In this document: positions 1 to 9,900 of the stretch, piece after piece | Layout: each line of letters opens with the position of its first letter | How positions within the stretch are numbered: position 1 is the stretch's first letter | From: Cerioporus squamosus | Taxonomy: Eukaryota > Basidiomycota > Agaricomycetes > Polyporales > Polyporaceae | Assembly: GCA_022592435.1 (NCBI GenBank) | Contig: JABYQS010000761.1 | Span: 1 to 13,802, forward strand | Direction: 5' to 3' | DNA length: 13,802 nucleotides | Translations under genes and position numbers: made by a program | The notes under the pieces: generated by a model | What the model saw: only the letters and a program-made list of their open reading frames with translations | The model's database searches: none | What the model was told of the DNA's origin: nothing

Positions 1-1842
1 TACCTCTCCTATCGGACGCGGTCTGCGAAGCAACTGCGAAGACTCAATGATTGGTTCCCTGTGTACGGCCGACTAACCTTCGCGGCACCTAGGCCTCCTA
101 TCGTACACCCACATATGTACAATGTGCGTTCGATGATGCTTTCCCATCATCATGGCGGACCGCAGGCTCGCGCGTCGTCGGTAGCGATCCACCGCCATCG
201 CGCCACAAGGTAGAAGAAGCCGCGCGCGGAAGAACCTGTCAGAGGCTGCGAACACGACGTGCAGGACCTGGTTCGACTGCGACAGCGTGTGGGGAAGGAA
301 AATTGCCAGAACGGTCGGCGAGTGTGCCCTGATGTTCTCTTTCGAATCGTGCCGGACTACGCAGCTGACTCACCTCGCTCCCCTAGCTGCGCTGCACTCC
401 TCCAGAACGTCGTTTGGACGTAGGTTCAGCCAGCTGCCGGGGTCGGACGCGCCGACGCCGGTGTAGCGCGAGCGCACTGCGAGCTTGGAGACTCGAAGCG
501 CAGCCCCGCGTTCAGCACCGTCGGGCGTGGTGCGACTACCGAGCGTGGCAGCTTTCCACCGGGTCGAGACGCGAATACCAGTGATGGCTTCCATACGAGT
601 TCCCGTTGGCCCGAGCCAATTGCGCTTTAGGACTCCACCAAAGGCAATCTCGACTGATCTGCAAAGTGCCGGCATGGGCACGTTGCGACTCTTCGTGCGC
701 GGCTGTGCGTCCTTCTCCGCAACGGGACCTTATCGCGCGCGGCGCCTGTCCTACACCGTTCCTCCGTTATCCTTCCCGACGGGTCCAGCAAGACTGGTCA
801 GTCAGGCTTGCTGTCGGAGTCCCGGATGCTGCGCGCTGTATAGCCAACGCACCCCGCAAAGTCTGTTGCGGTGCCTAGATTGCGGGGTAACGACAAGAAA
901 ATGGTGCCCAAAAATCCGTTACACAGCGCGCCCAATTGCGAGCAACGTGCATACTGGGTGGAATGGCGCTCCCTCCGCTTCGCATCGGTTCCTTGGCCAC
1001 CAGCGTTGGGAAGTTGCCGAGTACTTCGGTTGGTCGCTGACAGCGCTCGGTCTTCGGGGTCCTATCAGGTAGCAAGAGCTGTGGCCGATTTCGAGACTAT
1101 AGGAAATTGCCATAGTTCTGCCTTCCATGGAGCGCATCCTGTACGTCTTCCACCGCCTGCAGCGTTCAGAAGGATCACGGCGACGTCGTGTCAAGCAAGG
1201 AAACGCGCATGCACCATTAGGGACACTCGCTTGTACTCCGAGAACAGGTCCGCGGCAAGAATCAGACCTGCTCCTTGCGTCGTCAGGCCGCGGGCCCGCC
1301 GAGGAGGAGGCAGAGGAAAACCACAGCCCGCGGGTATGTATCAAGTCACTATACGTCCGTCATTCTGTTCATTCATGCCAGGCACCGCAACAAGGGAGCA
1401 ACGAAGAAATTGCACCGGACCCGCCCCGTCCGTTACATCCGTTATGCATGTTCACCGCCCCCATGTCCATGTCGGCGGACGACAGCATGAAGGTTGCGGT
1501 GCACCCGATCCGGCCGCGGGCGCCAGACGGCCGGGCAGGCCGGGAGGTGGACCGTGCGCGTGGTGAATCCGCTGATGCGGGCTGGGTCTTTTCGGTCGTG
1601 TTCGTTGCTATTGTATCAGGAGGCGCAGATAGAGAACGAGACAAGAATACGGCGGCGCATGGGACCAGGGAAGGGAGGAAGGACTGGGGGCGAGTCCGCT
1701 ACGCACGAGCCTCACCGAAGATCCGGCCGGGGTAGGTCACAGCAGATAGATCCCAGATGAGCGCGCAGGTATTACCGAATGATCGTTCCCGTCACGAAGC
1801 TTGTCCAGTCTTGCGGCGGGCAGTTACGTCGATAGCTAGTCC
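1..1842. other. Left flank, no recognisable gene
   Basis: Open frames exist here on both strands, the longest being about 231 codons at 871-1566 (+). None gives a protein I recognise, and they overlap each other in several frames as expected in GC-rich DNA. The frames are rich in Arg, Pro, Ser and Ala without domain-like blocks. Isolated splice-like motifs occur, for example a GAG/GTGAGT donor on the minus strand at about 373, but no chain of exons can be built. I see no terminal inverted repeats, tRNA or array. The right part presumably contains distal promoter sequence of the phenylalanine ammonia-lyase gene. Confidence 0.5.
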
Positions 1843-1856
1843 TCCCGGGCCCGGGA
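1843..1856. repeat. 14-bp perfect palindrome in the PAL promoter
   Basis: TCCCGGGCCCGGGA equals its own reverse complement. It ends three bases before the TATA box of the downstream gene. It contains CCG-N4-CGG, a layout that fungal Zn2Cys6 regulators can bind as dimers. The palindrome is seen directly; the regulatory role is inference. Confidence 0.5.
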
Positions 1857-1859
1857 TCG

Positions 1860-1866
1860 TATAAAA
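1860..1866 (+). promoter_or_regulatory. TATA box of the PAL gene
   Basis: TATAAAA lies 126 bases upstream of the ammonia-lyase start codon. A pyrimidine-rich stretch begins about 50 bases downstream, which is a usual arrangement for a fungal core promoter with the transcription start between the two. No transcript data are available, so the assignment is by position and consensus. Confidence 0.55.
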
Positions 1867-1914
1867 CCTCACCATGTCAGCCCAAAAGTCCCATCCCCAC
1901 AGCAGTCCGGCTAC

Positions 1915-1984
1915 ACTCGAGCTTCCCCTCTTCACCAGCTTCCTTCATCTCTACCAACCTCCACCGACTCCCACTCACACCGCA
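1915..1984 (+). promoter_or_regulatory. Pyrimidine-rich leader before PAL
   Basis: This tract is dominated by C and T with few G and lies directly before the start codon. CT-rich tracts are common around transcription starts of well-expressed filamentous-fungal genes. The exact start site cannot be read from sequence. Confidence 0.4.
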
Positions 1985-1991
1985 GCTCGAC

Positions 1992-4616
1992 ATGCCCGGC
2001 TACACCTACACCAAGACCCAGAACTTCCCCCCGGCGTACGAGCCTTCGCCCCTTCTGTTCAAGAAGGCCGCAGCTCCGGCAGTACCCACGGGCCCTGTGT
2101 CCGTCTCGGAGGTTCCGCAGGGATCCTCGACGGCACACCTCCTCACCAAGTTCATTGAGTCCCACCGTGCCTTGGAGAGCTTCAAGTGAGCTTCCGTCTA
2201 TTCTCTTATCGCGGGTTCCCCCGCCTCTGCATAGGGGCGGTGGAATCTGCTAGCGTGGTCTCTCCCACTGCTCAAAGTGGCCTATCTCTGTCCTCTTATG
2301 GCAGTTCCGCCACACTCGTCATACCATTGGTCCGAGCATCTTACTCACCTGGAATCACAGAAATGGCCAGCCCGTTATCGTCGATGGCGAGACCCTCTCC
2401 ATCCCCGCCGTCGCTGCAGTCGCTCGCTACGGAGCAGGCGTCGTGCTCGACAATTCACCTGACATCCAGGACCGTGTCCTCAAGAGCCGCAAAGTCATCG
2501 CCGACAAGGTCAACAGCCAGAAGAGCGTGTATGGCGTCAGTACTGGCTTCGGCGGAAGTGGTGAGGCAATATTGTTTTGTGTCATCCAGCGATTTCTCAC
2601 CGCTATCCTGTTCGCTAGCCGACACACGAACCAACGACCCTCTGACGCTCGGTCTCGCGCTCTTCCAGCACCAGCAAACCGGTGTCCTGCCCTCGGACAC
2701 TGAGCATGCTCCCACTGTCTTGCCGCTCCTCGACCCACTCACGTCGACGAGCATGCCCGAGTCGTGGGTGCGCGGCGCCATCCTCATCCGCATGAACTCC
2801 CTCATCCGCGGGCACTCCGGCGTCCGTTGGGAGCTCATTGAGCGCATGGGCGCGCTCATACGCGAGAACATCATTCCCCTGGTACCTCTTCGTGGCAGCA
2901 TCTCTGCATCTGGAGGTCAGCGCTCGCCACCCACATCTTCCGTCTATCAGAACTCACTCATACTTGAATATAGATCTCTCCCCGTTGTCGTATATCGCTG
3001 GAACCCTCATCGGTAACCCCTCTATCCGCGTATTCGACGGCCCTTCGACGTTCCGTGGTCGCCGGATTGTGTCTTCTCGAGAGGCGCTCGCCGCTCACCA
3101 TCTCGAACCCATCACGCTGGCGTCGAAGGAGCACCTCGGCATCCTCAACGGCACGGCGTTCTCAGCATCTGTGGGCGCGCTTGCCGTTCACGATGCCGTT
3201 CACCTTTCCCTCCTTGCTGAGGTTTGCACGGCGATGTGCACGGAAGCCATGCTCGGCGCCCTCGGATCTTTCGCGCCGTTCATTCACTCCGTTGCTCGCC
3301 CGCACCCCGGGCAAGTTGAGGTCGCGGGCACGATTGCCGATCTTCTGGCAGGCTCGCAGTTCGCTGTGACAGTCGAAGAGGAGAAGCACATTTCCGCGGA
3401 CATCGGAGAGCTTCGCCAGGACAGGTACCCGCTGCGCACCTCCGCACAGTTCCTGGGCCCGCAAGTAGAGGACATCCTGTCCGCGTTCGCTTCGATTACG
3501 ATTGAGTGCAATTCCAGTAAGTGTGGCGTTTGCATTCCTGCCTACGCCGGCTAATCATCCTCATCGCAGCAACCGATAACCCTCTCGTCGATGGCGAGAC
3601 CGGCGAGGTCCACCACGGTGGGAACTTCCAAGCCATGTCGGTCACGAATGCTATGGAGAAGACGCGTCTCGCGCTCCACCACATCGGGAAGCTCCTATTC
3701 GCGCAGTGCACCGAGCTTATCAACCCCGCTATGAACCGTGGACTGCCTCCGAACCTTTCCGCGACTGATCCATCCCACAACTACTTCGCAAAGGGTATCG
3801 ACATTCACGCGGCGGCCTACGTCGGCGAGCTTGGCTACCTTGCGAACCCTGTCTCCACACACGTGCAGTCTGCGGAGATGCACAACCAAGCTGTCAAGTA
3901 CGTACAGTGTCTATGTGATTGCGTTCGGGAGGCTAATCTGGCTCCACAGCTCTCTCGCACTCATCTCCGCCCGTGCGACGCTCAACTCGCTGGAGGTTCT
4001 CTCGCTCCTCACGGCCAGTTACCTCTACGCGCTCTGCCAAGCTCTCGATCTCCGTGCCCTGCAGCACGAGTTCCAGCAGGAGGTCGATGACATCCTCCGC
4101 GAGGAGCTCACGCGCTCTTTCGGCCCCCACCTCTCCAGCATCCACCTGAACCTGCTCGTTCCCGCCATCTCCCGCCAGATCCGCCGCTCGCTGGACTCCA
4201 CGAGCACGATGGACGTCGCTGCCCGCATGCGCACGGTCGCAGGCGCGACGACGACGACACTCGTCGATTTCTGTGCGGAGAACGCTGGACTGCACGCGCT
4301 CGACGAGATCGTGAGCTTCCGTGCTGCGCTTGCCGAGCGCATGACCGCGTCGCTCGTGCGCCTGCGGGAGCAGTACCTGCAGGGAGAGAAGGGCGCGGCG
4401 CCCGCGAGTCCGTACTTGGGCAGGACCCGCGCCGTGTACGAGTACATCCGCGTCACGCTGGGGATCCGCATGCACGGCGCGGAGAACCTGCACAACTTCC
4501 AGGAGGGCCCGGGTGTTGAGGAGGAGACGATTGGCCAGAACATCGCGCTCATCCACGAAGCGATTCGGGATGGGAAGATGCAGGACGTCGTGGTGGGCAT
4601 CTTTGCGCAGGCATAG
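1992..4616 (+). CDS. PAL: Phenylalanine ammonia-lyase (MIO enzyme)
   Basis: Deaminates L-phenylalanine to trans-cinnamate and ammonia, the entry to phenylpropanoid use or Phe breakdown in basidiomycetes. Exons: 1992-2185, 2361-2560, 2619-2915, 2974-3516, 3570-3897, 3950-4616. They join in frame to 742 residues, slightly longer than yeast-type fungal PAL. The start is the first ATG after the CT-rich leader, with G at -3. Visible family marks: catalytic Tyr in [12 protein letters not shown] (Y122), an HQ selectivity pair in LFQHQ (149-150), the A228-S229-G230 triad that cyclises to the MIO cofactor, LNGTAFSA (N289), QDRYPLR (379-385), TTDNPL (412-417), HHGGNFQ (426-432) and [17 protein letters not shown]. 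The C-terminal helical shielding domain is present to the TAG stop. Introns 2-5 are 52-58 nt; intron 1 is 175 nt. Intron 3 cuts the codon just after the MIO triad. The His-Gln pair resembles Rhodotorula-type enzymes that also accept tyrosine, so some TAL activity is possible (inference). No break is seen. Confidence 0.96.
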
Positions 4617-6979
4617 ATTGGGAGTGTACGTGTGCTTTTTGATCGACCTGGACTGTGTCGGTGACTGTATGGGTGTGGGTTCGGCGGCCTTGCTTCATCG
4701 AGCGTGTTTCTTGTATAGTTCTCTCTTGTGTCGGAGGCAGTCTCGACGTCATGTGTATTTGTACGCTATCTTAGATATAGAGCAGCAATCCATCCTCTAT
4801 TAGTCTCTTCATTGGTGCTGCCTGTGTACGATATTGCTCGTAAAGTGACATCCGAAGGCCAAAGACATGAATTGCGCCGAGGGCGCAAAAGGAGGATTAC
4901 AGGTTTGGAAGTACAGGGGACATGTTGATCGGCGGCCTCCCACATTCGACACAACCTCCGGCCCAGTGGGAGTCGCAGCCAGGAAGATGGCTGCTTGTGA
5001 CAGACTGCACTGAAGGCCAGATAGCGTGGTGTAGTACTTACCCCGAGAAGAGGACGATGATCCTTGAATGCGAGTCAGAAAGGCTCCAGATGACCCTTGA
5101 CGTACGGGGGCCCTGCTAGGATCCAGTGGCCTCTCGTCTTCCACTTTGAGTTCAGGCCACGTACTGTCATGCGAAATGCTCGCAGGACGGCGGTCATCCA
5201 CCATAGATACCGATCGTAGTCCTCGGCCGCCCTCACAGCTCGTGCCACGCCGCACTAGGGCCGCATACAGTCGCGGAATCGCACGGGTGGCTATGATGCG
5301 CCCCCGAGTTGGAAGATGCGGTTCGTCACCACAAATAGGCTTCGTGCACCTGGGTTCTGCAGCCTGGGAACTGGGATCTATATCCGGGGTGCCAGCGGTC
5401 GAGAGTCGAGGGTTCGGATTCGCCGGAAGAAAGCGGTGTGCGAGTGAGGAGCGGATCGTCGCCCACGCCGAATCCGGAGCCAGCGCCGTGTGGACCGTTG
5501 TGACCGGACGAGTCGGACTGCGGAGTACTTTGGAAGGTGCATCTGAAGGAATATTGCTCGATGTTCGGAGTGAGAGTCGGCTGTATCTAGCAAGGCGTCG
5601 CGCTGGGGGGTAATGCTCTTGCTATCAAGGTTCAGAAGATTCCAAAGGGAGAGAGCGTTCGCAACAAACCCGTCCCGGGTGCATCGGCGACGGACCGCCA
5701 ACGCCACTCGACATCAGTCGTTGGGCAAAGTTCGATCTTTCTCGGAGGTTCAGGCCGCGCAGATAGCTCGGGGAGACGAACTGCGTACGACGGCGTGCCG
5801 AGATGGTGAATGCGAGGAAGGTCGGAGACTACAGTAATAAGCGTTGAACGTTGACGGATCGCCCGCTGCTGGCCAACTGGCTGGGGCGTTGCCTGTCTAC
5901 CTACGCACAAGGGGCTCGAGGGTTAGCCGGGGATTCATGTGGATCATGCAGAGACAGAACTCACCAGGGAGATTGGCGGGCTAGAAGCTTCGCGCGACTT
6001 AATTTGAACGCTAACGAGGTTCACTGCGGCTTGCATCGAAGACGCCGCGGAATGGGTGGCGTTAGGACGCGATGGCTGGGTAGGCTTGTCATCGGCATAC
6101 TGCTTCGTGAGAGCAGGTGGATGAGGAGAGCCTTGCTGACTGATATTTTGCTTGCAGAACCGTCTAAAAACCGTCACCAGGTCCGAAGAATCTCGGGGTC
6201 ATGAAGCGAGAAGTTTCTTACAAAGTGACACTGACGTACTGTGTGGTCTGAGAGGGAGGCAGCAGTAGTGAACCGCATGAGAGGTGCCATTGGGCGTGGA
6301 AGGGTGGAGATTAGACCAAGGGTAGTGTCACTCGTAGGTCTTGCTCCGGGGTAGTGGCATACCACCGCGGCAATTGCTGAGAAGTAAAGCGGGATGTAAT
6401 CGCCAGAGCTGTGTCCTTCGGGGAGCTCGGTTGGCCTTACTTCGTAACTGGCAACTGCCAGTACACAGACACTGCGTGAGGGGTTCCTCTCGTGAGGGAG
6501 TATTCGAGTCCGCGTACACCACGGAGCGAATACCCTGGAGATTGCAGAACTTTCAGTCAGTGTTTGCCTCACAGCCGAGCGATAGAGGCCATACACGGGA
6601 GAGCTCACTTTCGTCAAACATTGTCGGACTTCGTCATGAACTTGGTTGAACTACACCAGTAGTAACTAGTAAGTACTTACCCTGCCTGCGTTTGCAGTTG
6701 AGTCCATATCGCAACAACGTGCCGCTATAGCTTTCCATGAGTCTTGGAAATACTCCGTCCATTCGTACCGTGTGCGAGCAGAAAAGCTACGAGTATCGTT
6801 GTCGTCATCGTGGAGGACAGAGTCTCGAGCAAGTCTCGGGAGAACTTCGACGGAGGCGCTGGGTGGGGATCTAACCCCAGTTTGGCATGATAACATCCGG
6901 TTATCCCTGGCTTATCCTCACAATTTGCCGGCAAACTTGCTCGAGTCATCCAGCGAGCAGGTTGCTTCTTGCCACCACC
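4617..6979. other. 2.4-kb intergenic region, no recognisable gene
   Basis: It begins with the 3' flank of PAL, which is rich in TGT and TGTA motifs and has no AATAAA close to the stop. It ends with the promoter of the carbamoyl-phosphate synthase. Frames of up to about 155 codons occur on both strands (for example 5146-5613 plus and 4809-5255 minus), but none shows a family motif and they conflict with one another. One intron-like stretch on the plus strand (6107-6157) and some GTAAGT/GTGAGT donors on the minus strand leave open a lineage-specific or non-coding transcript. I see no terminal repeats, transposase fragment or tRNA. Confidence 0.5.
6942..6949 (-). promoter_or_regulatory. Near-consensus Gcn4/Cpc1-type site before CPA2
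   Basis: Read on the minus strand this is ATGACTCG, one base off the TGACTCA consensus of the cross-pathway (general amino-acid) control bZIP factor. It lies about 47 bases upstream of the start codon of an arginine biosynthesis gene, a class this factor is known to control in ascomycetes. An imperfect 7-mer can occur by chance and may lie in the leader. Confidence 0.2.
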
Positions 6980-6991
6980 GTCGACGTCGAC
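6980..6991. repeat. GTCGAC tandem palindrome before the CPA2 start
   Basis: GTCGACGTCGAC is a perfect 12-bp palindrome made of two GTCGAC units, ending four bases before the ATG at 6996. As it should lie in the mRNA leader it could act as DNA site or small RNA fold, or be chance. The structure is seen; any role is inference. Confidence 0.4.
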
Positions 6992-6995
6992 GACG

Positions 6996-9900
6996 ATGAC
7001 CGCGGGTCTACTACGGCTCCAGCAAGGCTGGAGTCCCTCCCGAATACTGGGCTCGGCGCGCTTTGCTCGACAGTTCCACCTCTCTCATGCTCGTCGCGCT
7101 CTCGCCCCTACTCGTCCTGTCAGAGCGGTCGCCCGCGCTGCTGTCGGGTCCTATGGCCAGGAGGACGGCGAGGAGCATGTTTTGAACTCACCCTCAGAGC
7201 TCGCCCGCAAGATCTCCGCCAAGGTCCTCCCCAAAATCCCCGCCCCGACGTCAAGAAGGTCCTTATCGTGGGCAGCGGCGGCCTCAGCATCGGCCAGGCT
7301 GGCGAGTTCGACTACTCCGGTTCTCAGGCACTCAAGGCACTCCGTGAGGAGGGTGTCGACGCGGTTCTCATTAACCCCAACATTGCGACGTGGCAAACTT
7401 CGCACCAGCTCGCTTCGGAGATCTACTTCTTGCCTATCACCCCGGATTACGTCGCTTATGTCTTGGAAAAGGAACGTCCCGATGGTATTTTGCTCACTTT
7501 TGGCGGTCAGAGCGCCCTGAACGTCGGCATCGAACTCGACAGAATGGGTGTCTTGGACCGGCTCGGTGTTCGCGTGTTGGGTACTCCGATTCGCACCTTG
7601 GAAGTTTCGGAGGACCGTGACCTCTTCGTCCAGGCTCTCAAGGGTGCGTCGTCTTATCCCCGTTCTCTGTTTACGATCAGCGTTATACGCGTACGAGAGC
7701 GAGTTATTTTGGTTTTCCAGATTGATCACGTGATCGTATTTCCTCGCGCGGTTGCCACAATGTTGAGGACCTGCAATGGCTGACTATTTACTTGCAATAG
7801 AAATCGACATCCCTGTTGCCCAGTCCACTGCCGTCTCATCTGTGAACGACGCATTGAGCGCGGCAGAAAAGATTGGATACCCGGTAATCCTGCGCTCGGC
7901 ATTCACATTGGGCGGTCTTGGTTCTGGCTTTGCAAACAACCCGGACGAACTGCGCGACCTTTCGGCAAAGAGTCTCAGTCTTAGTCCCCAAGTGCTCATC
8001 GAACGGAGTATGAAGGGATGGAAGGAACTTGAGTATGAGGTCGTTCGTGACGCTGCAGACGTAAGTTGTTCCCACCATAGAGGCGATCGCAGTTGTGCTG
8101 ATTGTACTACCTAGAACACGATCATTTGCTGTAACATGGAGAACTTCGACCCGCTAGGAACCCACACCGGCGATTCCATCGTCGTGGCGCCGTCGCAGAC
8201 GCTGCCCGATGACGAGTACCATATGCTCCGGTCTGCTGCGCTGAAGGTCATCCGGCATCTGGGCGTCGTTGGCGAGTGCAACATCCAGTATGCGCTCAAC
8301 CCGACGTCCAGGGAGTATTGCGTTATCGAAGTGAACGCGCGGTTGAGTCGGTCAAGGTAAGGTTCAGCATCCGCGCCTGATAGATACAGACGTTAACGCC
8401 GCGTAGTGCGCTCGCGTCCAAGGCAACTGGTTATCCCTTGGCGTACACGGCGGCGAAAATTGCTCTTGGTCACACGCTCCCTGAGCTCCCGAACGCGGTG
8501 ACGAAGACGACTACGGCATGCTTCGAACCTTCTCTGGACTACATCGTCACGAAGATTCCCAAGTGGGACCTTGCGAAGTTCTCTGCGGTCAATCGGGAGG
8601 TTGGTTCGGCGATGAAATCCGTCGGTGAAGTCATGGCCATTGGTCGCACGTTCGAGGAAAGTCTGCAGAAGGCTATCCGTCAGGTGGACCCGCGCTGGAA
8701 GGGCTTTGAGGCATACGTTCAACCCGAGGATTTGGATCGCGCTCTCAGCAAGCCTACGGACATGCGGCTGTTCGCTATTGCCTACGCGATCTTCAACAAG
8801 CAGTACACAATCGACAAGATTCACGACCTCACGAAGATCGACAAGGTGGGTAAGCGTTGCCCTGACTGGTGACATTGTGACTGACCTCCTTCTGCAGTGG
8901 TTCCTCTACAAGATTGAGAACATCGTGAACACTGTTTACGCTCTGAAGGCTGCTGGTTCCATCGAGTCGATCGATCACGAGCTCATGCAGCGTGCGAAGC
9001 GCATGGGCTTCTCGGACCTGCACATCGCTGATCTCGTCTCGTCGGACGAACTCACCGTCCGCGCGCACCGCAAGTCTCTCGGCATCACTCCCTTCGTCAA
9101 GCGGATCGATACCCTCGCTGCTGAGTACCCCGCACACACGAACTACCTCTACACCACGTACAACGCCTCTGAGCACGACGTGGAGTTCGACGAGCATGGC
9201 ACGATGGTCCTGGGCAGCGGTGTTTACCGTATCGGCAGCAGCGTGGAGTTCGACTGGTGCGCGGTCACCTGCGCGCGCAAGCTCCGCGAAATGGGCAAGA
9301 GGACGATCATGGTCAACTACAACCCCGAGACGGTCTCGACCGACTTCGACGAGGCCGACAGGTTGTACTTCGAGGAGCTCGGCTTTGAGCGCGTCATGGA
9401 TATCTACGAACTCGAACAGGCCCATGGTGTCATCGTCAGCGTCGGAGGTATGTCATATGCGTAAGACACCATGCGCAGCTACTAATGATAGTTGCAGGCC
9501 AGTTGCCCCAGAACATCGCGCTGCGCCTCAAGCAGACCGGCGTGAACGTGCTCGGTACCGACCCGGAGAAGATCGACAGCGCAGAGGATCGTCACAAGTT
9601 CTCGTCTATCCTGGACAGCATCGGTGTTGATCAACCTGAGTGGGCCGAGGTCACCTCTGTTGATGCCGCCAAGGAATTCGCTCAGCGCGTTGGGTGTGTA
9701 GATCGGGCCAACGGCTGTTGCGTTGTACTAATTCCATCTGTACAGTTACCCCGTCCTCATCCGACCCTCCTACGTCCTGTCCGGAGCGGCCATGAACGTC
9801 GTATACGAGGAGTCCAGTTTGGAGTACAACCTGTCTGCCGCCGCCTCGGTCTCTCCCCTGCACCCTGTCGTCATTACGAAGTTCATCGACAACGCCCAGG

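Noticed and set aside
266..280. GGTTCGACTGC as a tRNA B box
   Set aside because: The last bases miss the consensus and no A box or cloverleaf can be drawn upstream.
370..681. Minus-strand frame ending in a GAG/GTGAGT donor, possible first exon
   Set aside because: The donor is good but no matching downstream exon, acceptor and homology could be joined; a single donor is expected by chance.
485..1072. 195-codon plus-strand open frame as a possible gene
   Set aside because: No recognisable domain, overlaps equally long frames on both strands, no promoter or intron pattern to support it.
3933..4556. 207-codon open frame on the minus strand opposite the last PAL exon
   Set aside because: Antisense shadow of a conserved coding exon, rich in Arg/Glu/Val with no recognisable domain.
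5408..5420. GGTTCGGATTC as a tRNA B box
   Set aside because: The T-arm does not close and no acceptor or anticodon stem was found around it.
5146..5613. 155-codon plus-strand open frame in the intergenic region
   Set aside because: Low-complexity Arg/Ser/Gly composition, conflicts with minus-strand frames, no family motif.
6887..7643. Starting CPA2 in the downstream frame at the ATG at 6887
   Set aside because: That frame gives a Cys/Ser/Pro-rich segment unlike a presequence, while the frame from 6996 gives an Arg-rich acid-free presequence and a family-like lead-in.
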